DNA from: Conchocele bisecta
Lineage: Eukaryota > Mollusca > Bivalvia > Lucinida > Thyasiridae
DNA length: 64,000 bases
Direction of reading: 5' to 3'
Assembly: GCA_029237695.1 (NCBI GenBank)
Contig: CM055274.1
Coordinates: 19,209,505 to 19,273,504, forward strand
The position numbers were made by a program, and so were the translations under genes. Below, piece after piece: positions 32,489 through 44,548 of the stretch; position 1 is the first letter of the stretch; each line of letters starts with the position of its first letter. The notes beneath the pieces are model-generated. The model ran no database searches. It saw only the letters and a program-made list of their open reading frames with translations, and was not told the origin of the DNA.

Positions 32489-33353
32489 TAGCCGATTTCA
32501 CCAAAATTGTAAAGTATACATATCTTAGTAAGTACACTTTGAGAGAGAAACTTTCAGTTTAAGAATATATTTAATAATTTTTATTGTCGCACCTGCTTAA
32601 GCAGAAGGCGCGACTATAGTCGCTGCTTTTCCGTCGTCCGAAATGTCAAAAAGTTTGTACAAGCTTCGTCATCATGGTATAACTTTAATATTATATTTGG
32701 ACACTTGTTACATGTGAGCTTTTGGAACACACTCATTAACTCATTAACATGACCTTGACCTTTTTAACCTTCACATTTTTGCGGAAACACATAGCCATTT
32801 TTGTTTGCGTCAAACACTTTGTACAAGCTTCTTCATCATGGTTTAACTTTACTATTACTTGATGGATTGCTTCAATATTTGGACACTCATGCCGCCATTA
32901 ACATGATCTTGACCTTTTTGACCTTCACATGGTTATGGAAACACTTAGCCATTTTTTTAGTCAAAAAATTTTTTCAATGTTGACCTTTTTTGTGTTTTAT
33001 GTTTTATGCATGCACTTCTCTGACAATGTTTGTGAGGCTTTCTTTAGCATATGCCCATTACATGTTACGGTAAAATGCCTTGGCAGGCGCGACATTGTTT
33101 CTATGGCGGAATTCTTGTTTAATTATTACATTATCACAGCCATTTTCTTCTTGTTTCCCTCTTGTTTTCTTCATTTTGGCTGTGATAATGTAATACATTC
33201 AGTATAATAAGTCTGCATACTTTTAATCATCAAATATATGCAGTCGTTAGTTCTGTATGAAATAATGCATTTCGGGGAAAATAAATAATTTGTCCTCAAA
33301 GTATACGTAGCTAGATAAATATGCTTAGCAATTTTGGTGAAATCTGCTACTGG
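32489..33353. mobile_element. MITE-B copy 7, split by a tandem-repeat element
   Basis: The left arm is 32,489-32,584 (GCCGATTTCACCAAAATTG start) and the right portion 33,120-33,353 with the central palindrome and terminus. The palindrome loop is widened by a TTCTTGTTTCC-type insertion. The insert is at 32,585-33,119. Confidence 0.7.
32585..33119 (+). mobile_element. Hairpin-ended tandem-repeat element, monomer type C
   Basis: It starts GTCGCACCTGC...GGCGCGAC (stem-loop). Two units of about 155 bp follow with TTTGTACAAGCTTC, ATCATGGT and TGACCTTTTT...CCTTCACAT (32,650-32,960). It ends GGCAGGCGCGACATTG...ATTCTTGTTT. The GGCGCGAC stem is repeated at the 3' end, as in the other elements of this plan. 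Confidence 0.5.
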
Positions 33354-33403
33354 TCAGTAGTGCCATAAGCCTGTTTTGACTGAAGTGTGATATAACATAG
33401 CTC

Positions 33404-33717
33404 CAGGGGCCTATTTCATCAATATTGCAAAGTATACTTTCCTAGCAAAGTATACTTTGAGGTAGAAATTTTCTTTCAATTTTAGAATAAATTTATTATT
33501 TTTTATTATACTGAATTTATTACATTATCACAGCCAATTTTGGCTGTGATAATGTAATAAATTCAGTATGATAATTCTGCATAGTTTTAATCATCAACTA
33601 TATGCAATCGTTAGTTCTGAATGAAATAATGCATTTCGGAAAAATCAATGATTGCTCCCTCAAAGTATACTTTGCTAGTAAAGTATACTTTGCAATGTTG
33701 ATGAAATAGGCTACTGA
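33404..33717. mobile_element. MITE-B copy 8 (well preserved)
   Basis: It runs from CAGGGGCCTATTTCATCAA to TTGATGAAATAGGCTACTG, with nearly perfect outer arms and a perfect central palindrome (TTTATTACATTATCACAGCC and mirror). No convincing target duplication was identified. Confidence 0.8.
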
Positions 33718-34217
33718 TAACGTGTGTATTGGCGTATTTTACGCACTTATTTTAGCAGAATACGCATTGATTATCAGATATCGGAGTACAAAATACTCAC
33801 AGCAATGTGAACATACGAATTGATTTTCAAATTTGGTAGTGAAAATGCAGTAATAAATTTTAAAATTTACCTAGTTGAGATGCAGCTCAAATAAGTGAAT
33901 TTTCAAATTCGTTCATGTTTTTATCAATTGTTCCCTAGTTAGTAAGGAAGAAAATAATATATTTGTAAAAATAAAATACGCATTGGATTTGAAATAATTA
34001 TGGGGGTATAATACTCTTTAGATACAAAACTTATCTGGAGCGCTGATATAATTATATGTTTCATTTATATGCAAATCTGACCACAACACTTGATTTGTGT
34101 TGTGGCTTTATATGTACCGTGATTTTCACGGTATGTCTATTAGTGTTATTGATTTCTTGTTGATTTTTGTGTAACTATACAGAATTGGATGAACAAAAAC
34201 ATGCTCACACTTACAGC

Positions 34218-34874
34218 CTACTGTCTGTTCCACGTTTTGCTGCCGACGAACGTTCGGTTATTAACCCTTTCCCTGTTTTGCGATATTTCGACTCATCCAA
34301 ATCCAAAACATCTGAATAAAAGAATCAAATGCAGAGTCAAATGATGGTTAAATTATCTGATAGAGTAGAAAACATTGTGGGAAAAGGAGAAATTGCTTGT
34401 TACAAGCAATTTCTCCTTTTCCCACAATGTTTTCAAAAGACATCTTCTGCAGAGGCGTGAAAAGTCGTCTCTATCAGGGAAAGGGTTAAACACATTAAAT
34501 TTAAAAAATGTTTAAATGTAAGTACGAATTTAACATGGGGGAAAAGGAGGAGCTTGGGCAGGAGTCAAAAAAAGGAAACATTTGGAAATTGACTCCGTAA
34601 CCTGGTTAGATGGCTTGGAAATGAAGTAACTAAGAAAACAAGTTAGATTGTGAAAATCTAAACGAAAAAAAAATTAAATCTATTTTTAGCCCCCTTGTTA
34701 AATTCCCATAGGATAATCGTTTTTTCGCAAGAATTTTATCAAATAATTTATTTAGGGGAGGGTGACTTTTTTGTTATTGATGAAAAAGTACTTACATTTA
34801 CATATTTTTAAAATGTAATGTGCTTAATAGCCAACCGTTCGTCGGCAGCAAATCGTGGAACAGACAGTAGTACT
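34218..34874. mobile_element. MITE-D copy 2, split by a TTAA element
   Basis: Ends CTACTGTCTGTTCCACGTTT and AATCGTGGAACAGACAGTAG, with the CCGACGAACG block inside each. The host sequence is interrupted at a TTAA by the element at 34,265-34,485. Confidence 0.75.
34265..34485. mobile_element. piggyBac-type MITE, perfect TTAA duplication
   Basis: The 221-bp element has an exact 11-bp inverted terminus CCCTTTCCCTG...CAGGGAAAGGG and TTAA on both sides (34,261-34,264; 34,486-34,489). The centre is a perfect hairpin of about 32-bp arms (AAAACATTGTGGGAAAAGGA and continuing). TTAA plus CCC ends are the hallmark of piggyBac elements. No transposase is encoded. Confidence 0.8.
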
Positions 34875-35090
34875 CTACATACATGTGTACTGAACTATGT
34901 ATTTAGTGACATGTATAGATATTTATAATGAAATACTCATTACAGGTTGGACGTGATTTCGTTGTTTAGCCGAAAAGTTTTCTACCGAAGAAGATTTGCG
35001 ATATCTCATAGAAATGTAACAAAATTTACGATATTATAAGTCAATGACGTTGAAAGTTGATGACATTTTCAGAGCAAATCTCTAAATAGA

Positions 35091-35147
35091 CAAGCCATGT
35101 GATTTGTACCTAATAAGATTATTAGGTGCAAACTCACATGGCTTGTC
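35091..35147. repeat. Hairpin repeat
   Basis: CAAGCCATGTGATTTGTACC and its imperfect complement surround a short TAATAAGATTATTA centre. Isolated foldback of unknown origin. Confidence 0.5.
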
Positions 35148-35654
35148 TCATTTAGTCTCAAATCTTGTCTCAGATCCGTATAAGAAAACCGAAATTATAA
35201 GATATTTACCAGAGTGTTACGGTTTCGGGACGTACGTACGGACAGGACGTACGGGCGCTAGTAACACTAAATGCCTCCCGTATCATTCAGTACCGGTGGT
35301 ATAAAAAGGGGGTGGTGTTTGTTGTTGTTGTTTTTTCGAAAATAAATATGTAAATTACTGGTCCTTATCTGGATCTACAAAGATGGCTCGTAAGGAGCCG
35401 GCTCATCTGGATCTACACTGTCTGCAAAGTGGTCTCTAGAGTTGAAAGGGTTAAGACTGCATATCTAAACTATAAATTTGGTGTAGTAAGGAAGCCTGGC
35501 ACCAAATTACGACACTGGTTTTCGGTAGTGAAAGTTTTCATTATCATTATAGTGTTTGGCAGATCCCATTCTGGGGCCCGTTTAACTGAACTTCATACGA
35601 CTAAAATGTTCATAAGTGCAAATTTAGGATGGTCTGGAAATTTAAATTGATGGA

Positions 35655-36030
35655 TTTACATTTACTGAGGTGGGTGGCAGGTGGGAGCATGCAATTGGTA
35701 ATTTAACATTCGGGGTTCATCCTTATCGGAATTTCGACTGGATACCTGGTTTGGCCCTCACATACGTCTTTGGCATTTTGTATGTGACGGTTGAATCTGG
35801 TTATACCCCTTATGTGAGGTTTACGATTATTTGTAATCCTATTTTAGAGAAGGGGCCAAGTAACTTGGTGTGGTATGGACCTGGCACCAGGTCAGGTTAT
35901 TCTAATTTCAGGGCTGAATATATTTTGTTCTCCCCCCCCCCTCCCCCAATGCAGCAGGTTAAAACGGGATCTAACCCGTTTGCCATGCCTTACATGACCT
36001 TAGCTGTTGATAGGCCATTAAACACCAATA
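35655..36030 (+). repeat. SINE-like repeat copy (tail ACCTTAGCTGTTGATAGGC)
   Basis: It shares the order of the fuller copy at 54,935-55,371: GGTTCATCCTTATCGGAAT, GGCCAAGTAACTTGGTGTGG, GGTCAGGTTATTCTAATTTC, and the tail ACCTTAGCTGTTGATAGGCC followed by TTAAACACCAATAAAG. The open frame across it is not a gene. Confidence 0.55.
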
Positions 36031-36389
36031 AAGAAACACAATATTTATTGAGCATAGGCAAATCCATTAATTGTTTACAAGTAAACATTGTTAATATGAA
36101 ATTTAGAGACTATCATAATGTTGCACTTACAAATATTTTAGTCGTACAAAGTTTAGTGAAACGGCTCCCTGGTGCATCCCCCTCTATATATATGATATTG
36201 CTGGAGCTTTCCCATATGTATATAATACTGCTGTTGATTTGATGTAAAAGATCAATAAACCAACCAATCAATCACTCAATGTTTGGAGATGTAAAGGTCT
36301 ACTGTCTACATGACATGCGATCATGTCCACATGCAATATATAGAGGATATTCATATTTTTGCAACGAATATGACCTATAATTGTATCCC

Positions 36390-38484
36390 CTGGACTCCGT
36401 CGGGGGATACTATGGATTTGACAGCGGGCCGCGTCCGCGTCCGCGTTTTTTTCATTATTTTTAAAAAAAAAAAAAATATTCAAATTCTTTTTCAATTTTT
36501 GTCTAGTAGCATAAGGTCGTAAGTGCTATCTATATACAGACTATTCACCTGTGCATGTGCTAGCATGTGCAACTGACCACTGACCACTTACAGGTAATTT
36601 ATACAGGTAAATGATTATATTACATTTCCGTAAACTGTGTTGAAAATATTGTGGCAATATGTGGCCCTGTGCATATATGATATGTAGATAAATATAGGAC
36701 TACTCCAGTAGGAGCATTATTTTGTTGTTTTTTTTTTTATTTGTTTTTTTTTTTTCATTTTTTTTTTTACATTCTTTTTCAATTTGTTAACTGACCATTA
36801 ACTTATTACAGGTAATTTATACAGGTAAATTATTACATTTCCGTAAACTGTGTTGACAATATTGTGGCAGTATGTGGACCTGTGCAGATATATGTAGACA
36901 AATATAGGACTATTAACAAAAATTCTGGGCTCCAGTAGCGAGCATTATTTTTTTATTTTTTGTTTGTATATTACATTTCCGTAAACTGCGTTGAAAATAT
37001 TGTGGCATTATGTGGACCTGTGCAGATATATGTAGATAAACATAGGACTATTAAAAAAAAAATTATGGGCTCCAGTAGCAAGCATTATTATTTTTGATTT
37101 TTAAGCTTTTTTTTTCCATTTCTTTTTTTCGTTTTTTTTTTCAAATTCTTTTTCAATTTATGTCTGTTGCATAAGGTCGTAAGTGCGATATACAGACTAT
37201 TATCATTATAATAAAACAAGATTATTGACTTGTGAGCCATAGAATATAATCTGATATTCTATGGCTCATTAGTCAATAATTGTATAATATGTTCAGGCCA
37301 GTGTAAATTGCTTTCGGGACCAGGGCTCGAGGTCAAGGAGCTGAAACAAGGCGAGGCATTTGATTCGCTGAATTCTTGTTTACTTATCTCCCTTTGTGGT
37401 TCGTCTCTGATTTTGGTATCAGAGCATAAACTCGAACACCCTTTGGAATATTTGTATGCCCCCACCAACGATAGTGGAGGGGGCATTTAGTGTTACCCTT
37501 GTCCGTCGTGCGTCGCACACACGAATGGGTACTTGTTGTAAGCGTCGGGGCTCTATATTGGGTAGGGTTAGGATAGTGTTGGGTACTCTTGTTGGGTATT
37601 TTTACTAGAGTAAAAACCAACAAGGTATCTCATTCGTAGGAACGTGGTCCCGTCCTCCCGTCCGTCCGTCCGTCCGTCACAAAACTTTAACACTCGGGTA
37701 AATGTCTCATAATGTCTTCATCCTTCGACCGATCTCCTTCATATTTCATATACACATTGCTCTAATGGTCCTCTATCGCCCTGTGCCAAATCCACGTTCG
37801 TCCTGCCCCCGCCAAGCCCAGGGTTAAGATCACATACTTAGTGCTTCAAAAACTTTAACGCTCGGGTAAATATCTTATAATTTCTGTTTTCTTTCACGAA
37901 TCAGCTTCATATTTCACATATGCATTGCTCTAATGGTCCTCTACCGCCCTGTGCCAAATCCACGTTCGTCCTGCCAAGCCCAGGGTGAAGGTCACATACT
38001 TGGTGCTTCAAAAACGTTAACGCTCAGGTAAAAGAAAATTTTGACTTGGAATTTGGCCTCATTTATTTTCAAAGCGATATTTGGGACATCCGTGTTCTAT
38101 GAACACATTTTCTAGTTTATTAAACTTCACACATGCATAGAAGACGACCCAAAGGTGTGTCGCACGTAAGAATGACAACTCTTGCGTCGTTAATTTCTTA
38201 GTTATCTCCCTTTGTTGTTTCGTGCACTGATTTCGTGTCCGGAGCATAACTCGAACACCCTTTGGAATATTTTCATGAAACTTCACACATGCATAGACCA
38301 CGACCCTAAAGGTGTGTCACGCAAGAATGACAACTCTTGCATCAATAATTTTTTTGTTATCTCCCTTTGTTTTTCCGTCACTGATTTTGTCTCCGGAGCA
38401 TAACTCGAACACCCTTTTTTCAAACTACTTGTGTATCTGGGGAGGGGGATACACATGCGCTTGTCGACAAGCGTCCATTTCTAG
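36390..38484 (+). mobile_element. Hairpin-ended tandem-repeat element (outer), CTAG end
   Basis: The 5' stem-loop is TATCCCCTGG...GGGGGATA (36,390-36,416), followed by CGTCCGCGTCCGCG. Three units of about 130 bp (GTAAACTGTGTTGAAAATAT, CCTGTGCAGATATATGTAG) lie at 36,630-37,090. Three units of a second, 155-bp repeat (ATCTCCCTTTGT, CATAACTCGAACACCCTTT) follow. The 3' end repeats GGGGGATAC, has the hairpin CGCTTGTCGACAAGCG and stops at CTAG (38,481-38,484). A second element is inserted at 37,456-38,115. Confidence 0.6.
37456..38115 (+). mobile_element. Hairpin-ended tandem-repeat element (inner), monomer type A, CTAG end
   Basis: 5' stem-loop GCCCCCACCA...TGGAGGGGGC (37,458-37,485). A GTCCGTCCGTCCGTCC tract (37,661-37,676) is followed by two 170-bp monomers with CATTGCTCTAATGGTCCTCT. 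The 3' hairpin GTGTTCTATGAACAC is followed by ATTTTCTAG (ends 38,115). Removing it restores the 155-bp repeat of the outer element (...CCTTTGGAATATTT + AAACTTCACACATGCATAG), proving later insertion. Confidence 0.6.
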
Positions 38485-38496
38485 TTATGTTCATTG

Positions 38497-38553
38497 AGTG
38501 GTGTAAATGTCCATATGGACATTTCACACCATTCGATGAACATATATGTCATA
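38497..38553. repeat. Palindrome
   Basis: ATGTTCATTGAGTGGTGTAA and continuing sequence pair with the mirror half around TCCATATGGA. The next bases (38,556-38,590) are an inverted copy of 36,343-36,375 (ATATTCATATTTTTGCAACG). The pair brackets the tandem-repeat element. Confidence 0.5.
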
Positions 38554-38851
38554 TTCGTTGCAAAAATATGAATATTCTATTTATTTTACTACCGCTCCAT
38601 GGAAATTAGCAGTTTTTTAGACTGTATACGGTAATGAATGTGTATTTGCAGCCTATTTGCAGTCCGGCACTGCAGATGTGCGTTATAAATATAGATAGCG
38701 GAAGTAGTCGTATTTTTACCGGAAGTTGTTTATTTCATCGATGAGAACATATGACTTTTATTTACATCGTATAGCTATGTATTTCATGGGTAGGTATATA
38801 ATAAATACACATTAGTTATAATAAATAACATTTATCCCATAAATGCGAGTG

Positions 38852-39105
38852 GGTTGTTGGTCGGGTGAACACGACGGCGTAAGTTAACGGCAGGGGTTCC
38901 TCCTTATAGGAATCACGATTTGCCTGCTTTGGCCCTCAGGTACGTTTTTATCTTTTGCTCTTTTGTTACCTGAGAGTGGAATTGCGTTATTGCCCATTAT
39001 AAAAGTAGTAAGATTATTACTGATCCTACTGCATTTGGGAGGGGGCCAAGTGATTCTGGTGTGGCGAGGACCTGGCATCAGATCAGGATTATTCTGACTT
39101 CGTCA
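38852..39105 (+). repeat. SINE-like repeat, 5' part
   Basis: It matches 54,935-55,190: GGTCGGGTGAACACGACGGC, TTCCTCCTTATAGGAATCA, TTATTGCCCATTATAAAAG and GGCCAAGTGATTCTGGTGTG. The 3' tail is missing. Confidence 0.6.
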
Positions 39106-39291
39106 CGTCACCTCCGCCCTCGGTTGCAGCAAGGGAAAGAGTTGGTACTGCAGAGTATACTGTTATAAGGGTAAATTATAAGCGGCTCATTGCGACTCGA
39201 TTATCGTCATGATATTTTCATTGTATACATGATATAGCCATTGAGTATATGTGAACAGGCATTGTCGCCTTAGTATACATTCAACAATCAA

Positions 39292-39348
39292 GTGTGACCC
39301 GATGCCAGACACATGAAATTACGCGTTTCTGGTATCGGGTCGCGCATA
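39292..39348. repeat. Hairpin repeat
   Basis: TGTGACCCGATGCCAGA and its complement (TCTGGTATCGGGTCGCGCA) surround ATTACGCG. Isolated foldback. Confidence 0.45.
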
Positions 39349-39602
39349 TACGTAGCTAATGATGCCAAGTTGTGTTATAATTTCACGTAGATTTATTTCA
39401 ATTACTGGTTTACCACTATATGACTGGTACGTGACTATGCACGTATGATATGTTTATCCTGTACAACAGTACAACCTCAATCACAATTCAAACGTCTGCT
39501 ATTAAACCGTGGGGCTGAGGTACACACGGTAACTGAATAGTATTCACTACACTCCCTAATATTCTTGAGACATTTACTTAGTATGTATTAACATATATTT
39601 AA

Positions 39603-39838
39603 CCCTTTCAACATCCCATGCCTGTAAAGTGGTATTGGCAAAAAAAGTGTAGAGCCAGATGAGCCGGTACGTAACGAGCAGTCCCATCGGGATCTGCACT
39701 TTTTGCGAGTAATTTTCATATTTTCAGAACAGAAACACCTCTTTTCATAAATTTACTAGACTGCAAATTATTCAGTGACGATTGAATTGTTGGAAAATTA
39801 CATATCAAAATGCATTCCAGTTACGTAGGGTGAAAGGA
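39603..39838. mobile_element. TTAA-flanked short element (piggyBac-like MITE candidate)
   Basis: TTAA at 39,599-39,602 and 39,839-39,842 flank ends CCCTTTCA and TGAAAGGA (7 of 8 complementary). The interior block AGAGCCAGATGAGCCGGTAC resembles 35,361-35,453, which ends TTGAAAGGGTTAA and may be a truncated relative. Confidence 0.5.
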
Positions 39839-39848
39839 TTAAAATTAT

Positions 39849-40900
39849 GTTTTCTTATTCAGTCACAACGACTACATGGTCTTTTATATTGTATATACAT
39901 GTACATGTAATGATCATAATATTATATCACGTGTTGATATGACAAAGCATGTATCATATTGAATGCGGCATCTCAGGTGCACATTTATTTACTTACTTGG
40001 TTTATTACTACTTACTCTGATTGTATTGTAATCTGATTATAGATTTAAGAACTGCATGCGACCTGGCTGTGTAAGTGTCCGGCTGATAGGGAACCTGGTG
40101 TCTTTTTGAGCAGCATAGACACATCTTTACACTATCTTACATGCATCTGAGTCTACGCTGGCCTACATATGTCAATCGATCAGTATGCATACCATTGAAC
40201 AACAGTTTTAGCTATTCACGATTGTATGGAAATAAGTTATGACCTAGAACACTGTTCGTGGATTGGAAATCTATTTTGCTGCTTTTACCATATTAGTATT
40301 ATATTAGTTACCATATACAAGCGCACCTCGATTCGTTTGGTTTGTGCAACTCGCCCTGACAAGTGGACCACTGAGACGTTTAATGCCAACTAAGATATAT
40401 ATCGACCTGAGCGCATGCGCAGTCTGGTCAGGACATTCGCTGATCACCATTTCTGCACTAGAATGTATGGATACACTCAAGGTTCCCATTCATCACTCGC
40501 TTCCCCATTCAGCCGGGCGCATTATATTGCAGCGTCACTATTCAGTAGGCCTTACTATAACTTAACTTCTTTTTTTCGTTTTATATCCACATTTCCTTCT
40601 GTGTATGTCTATTCCAGAAACGTGTCCGGACAGTATTCGTCATAAGTACCAACATGCAGTTTTTCTTGTGTTTTTTATGCATTTATTTCAGCCACTGTAG
40701 GATAGTTCGAGGTCTTTTTATTTTTCGCTCACTGATCCGTCTCGGGTCTGCATTGGGTATTCAATACACATGTAGGTGCCATCCGCTTATTACGGTCGAA
40801 TCACAGTTTATCATTATGATTTCGTCGGTCACGTGACCATAGTCACCCGTCGTTCGACCGTATTGGGCGGATGCAACTACCGTGTACGAAGCAGATTCCC
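39849..40900. other. Gene-free stretch upstream of the LINE; may include its 5' untranslated region
   Basis: No protein family is recognised. Sequence from about 40,330 becomes less AT-rich and may be the LINE 5' untranslated region, but its start cannot be placed without other copies. Confidence 0.3.
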
Positions 40901-40941
40901 TCTAGCGCTCCACGCTATTCTGTTTTCATACTTGATCTCGA

Positions 40942-43900
40942 ATGCCACATCTACATACAGTTTACTCTCGTCTGTTAGAACCAATGCCAACTTGGCACAC
41001 ATGTCTAAACCTGTACAGTATTGTAAAATATATTGTACCCACTTTAGTTATCGAACTTAACTCTCGATTTGTTAATAATTGCGGCTCAGTATTATTTACC
41101 ATAGTATGGACAATATGGCTAATTATTATTCTTTCTGGTGATGTTCATCCAAATCCAGGTCCCATAGATAGTGATAATTCATTTGAATATTCATTCAGTT
41201 CAACTTCTTCTCAATCATCGGCACTCTCGTTGAGTTCCAACATAATTCCACAATCAGATCTGTCTCACCATCTGTCATTCGTACACTGCAACGTTCAAAG
41301 TTTGTACCCAAAAATAGATTTATTAAGGGCTGAGCTTAAGGACTTTGACATAATAGCTATCACAGAGACGTGGCTTGGTGATGACAACAATACTGACAAT
41401 ATCCTTCTTAACAACTTTACAAATCTCCCGAAAGGAAGGATCGTCACGCTGATAGGCATGGTGGCGTGGTCATATATATTAGAAACACATTATTTCATAA
41501 ACGTAGACTCGATCTCGAACTCGCTAATATTGAATCTATCTGGGTTGAAATTGTGTCTAACAAAAAGCACTTCTTATTTGGCGTCTTTTATAGACCCCCA
41601 AGCGCTAACGTTATATATAACAATAGCATTGAGGACTCAATTCACATGGCCATTGATACCGGTTTCCGAGATATTATAATTGTTGGCGACTTTAACTATA
41701 ATACCTTAAACGCCCAATCGAACAGAAAGGTAACATCTATTTGTACACAATTTGCTTTAACGCAGTGTATATCATCCATAACACACTTCACTGAACATTC
41801 GCAGTCCATTATCGACTTACTATTCGTATCCAATAAAGACTCTATAGTTATGAGCGAGTAGGCGATCCATTTTTACCGCAAGAGACTCGGTTTCATTGTC
41901 CCATTTTCGGCCTTTTAAAATTCTCCAAGCCTAAGGTCAAGCCATTTAAACGTAAAATATGGAAATATGAGAACGGTGATTATGAGATGTTACGCAGGGA
42001 TATCTCTAGAATAAACTGGGATGACTTAAAATCGCAAAACATTGATGAATATGCACATAATATTATTAATACAATTATTACACTTGCCGAGATTTATATC
42101 CTAATAAAGATATAATCATTAGACAGTCCGATTTGCCTTGGATAACAACTAACATAAAGAGATGATTAGAAAACGGAAACGGCTCTATCATAAGGCAAAA
42201 CAAACTAATAATAACTCACACTGGTTAAAATTTCGTAAACTTCGGAATGACGTCATTTTAATGATAAGGGCATCCAAGAAAGAGTATCATGACGGGATAA
42301 GTAATAAATTAAAGTCAGGACAACTCTGTTCAAAAGATTGGTGGTCCGTATTGAAACATTTTATCAATGAAAATGAAAATAAAACAATTCCACCACTACA
42401 ACATAACGGAACAATAATTGATGATAGTACAGAAAAGGCTAACATTTTAAATAACTATTTCCGTGACCAAACAGTTTTACCAGACCCCCCTTCACACCTA
42501 CCTACTTTAACACCATATGCAGTGACCAATACTCTTGAATCTATCACTCTAAGTGAAATAGATATACAATATATTATCTAACTTACCTCTAGGGAAAGCA
42601 TCTGGCCCAGATGGTGTCAATAATCGCATCCTTAAAGAATTAAAATCTGAACTAGATGTCCCTTTAAAGGACCTTTTTAATAAATCTATACAATGTGGAC
42701 ACTTTCCAGACGAGTGGAAACAGGCCAACGTATGTCCTATATTTAAGGCTGGTGATCCCTCTCTCAGTTCGAATTATCGCCCCATATCCTTGCTCAATAC
42801 TATTAGTAAAGTTCTTGAAAGGGCAGTTTTTAAATATTTGTACAATCACTTCAAAGACAACAATATATTAACACCTTTACAGTCTGGATTTGTACCAGGT
42901 GATTCAACTGTAAACCAACTGACCTTCCTTTATAATGCATTCTGCCGTGCATTAGATGATGGAAAAGAAGTCCGGGTTGTATTTTGTGATATCAGCAAAG
43001 CATTTTGACCGTGTCTGGCATACCGGTCTGCTTATGAAATTAACAAGCGGCAGGTGTTACTAATAACGTTCATGACTGGTTCGCCAGCTACCTTAGTAAT
43101 CGGAAACAAAGGGTTGTGCTGCCAGGAGTCTACTCTAACTGGAACCACATTAGAGCTGGTGTCCCACAAGGTTCTATCCTCGGACCATTGTTATTTCTCC
43201 TATACATAAATGATATTGTTATGGACATAAGCTCCAATATACGCCTCTTCGCTGATGACACCAGCTTATACCTTATTGTAGACACTCCCGAAACTGCTAC
43301 TAGGACCATTAATTCCGATCTTAAAACTATTACCAATTGGTCTAATAAATGGCTTGTAACATTTAACCCTAAGAAGACAGAATCACTACTTATATCACGG
43401 AAAACGTAACAGACCAGCACATTCCCCAATATTGATGAATAATGTTAATGTTTCAGAAGTTGAAAGCCACAAACACCTAGGTATATACTTTAACAATGAA
43501 GGAACATGGCATCAACATATAGAATATATAACAGGGAAAGCATGGCGTAGAATATACATTATGAGAAAACTAAAATATATTCTAGATAGAAAATGTCTCG
43601 AAATAATTTACCTTTCCTTTATTAGACCTCTGTTAGAATATGCTGATATCGTATGGGATAATTGTACTCAATATGAGAAAGATGGATTGGAAACAATCCA
43701 AATTGAAGCTGCCGTATAGCTACAGGTGCAACTCGGCTAATTTCAATAGATTCATTATATGCTGAAATCTGCTGGGAAACATTAGAAAATAGACGACATT
43801 CACATAAACTGTCGCTTTTTTACAAAATGAAAAACGGCATTTCACCTAATTACCTTGTAGATATCCTTCCGCCTCAAACAGACACTACTCGTTACAATTT

Positions 43901-44363
43901 AAGAAATGCTGACAACCTACAGACCATACGATCCAGAACAACTCTCTTTTATAACTCATTTCTTCCCTCTTCAGTCCGAGACTGGAACTCTATGTCAGAA
44001 AACACACGGAATGCTCCTTCACTTAGTTGTTTTAAAACCAAAATTAAAAAAATCACAGACAAGGTTCCAAGTTATTATTACAGTGGTCAACGGCATATGC
44101 AAGTAATACATACACGACTCCGGACAAAATGCAGTGCTCTTAACTATGACCTTCATTGCAAAAATATTGTTGAATCACCAAATTGTATCTGTGGTCAAGT
44201 TGAAGATGCCACTCACTACTTTTTCTCCTGTCCAAGATATGCACTACATAGAAACCAACTAATAGATGATATACAAGCTTATTGTCAACGACCCTCCATA
44301 CTATACTCTATGGTAATATACAACTGGACGATCCTACTAACGAAACAATATTTACAGCTGTAA
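40942..44363 (+). pseudogene. APE-type non-LTR retrotransposon (CR1/L2/Jockey-like), broken ORF
   Basis: Domains in order: a short N-terminal segment with a hydrophobic stretch and a 2A-like motif (41,140-41,163); an apurinic endonuclease with HCNVQSL, ITETWLG, FYRPPSA and GDFNYN (about 41,270-41,900); reverse transcriptase with GKASGPDGV (42,592 on), NYRPISLLN, DISKAF, PQGSILGPLLF and the catalytic FADDTSLY (43,246 on); and a C-terminal region with a Cys/His cluster (CICG...HYFFSCPRY, near 44,187-44,240). Such elements copy themselves by target-primed reverse transcription. At least six frameshifts or stops (near 41,460, 41,860, 42,100, 42,580, 43,005, 43,410, 43,717) show this copy is inactive. 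No ORF1 is recognised. Confidence 0.85.
41140..41163 (+). other. 2A-like ribosome-skipping motif in the LINE ORF
   Basis: The codons encode DVHPNPGP, preceded by a hydrophobic run and SG. The canonical 2A core is D-V/I-E-x-N-P-G-P; here Glu is replaced by His. 2A-like sequences ahead of the endonuclease are known from APE-type LINEs of several animals. Whether the His variant skips is unknown. Confidence 0.7.
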
Positions 44364-44548
44364 GAATGTACATAGAGAATACAAGTCGCTTTCAAATGGT
44401 ACGGTGGAACCTCTGTCAGCCGGACACCTTGTAAATGGCTGTGTGGTTAATTCTGGTGGGTTTTATTTTTATTTTTATTTTTATCTATCTCTCATGGTAC
44501 AGTCTGTTCGTGATTGCAAGGCATGAAAGAGGTGTAGGAGTGATCATA

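Noticed and set aside
35670..36242. 190-codon open frame
   Set aside because: It crosses a SINE-like repeat whose other copies are not open in this frame, so it is a chance frame.
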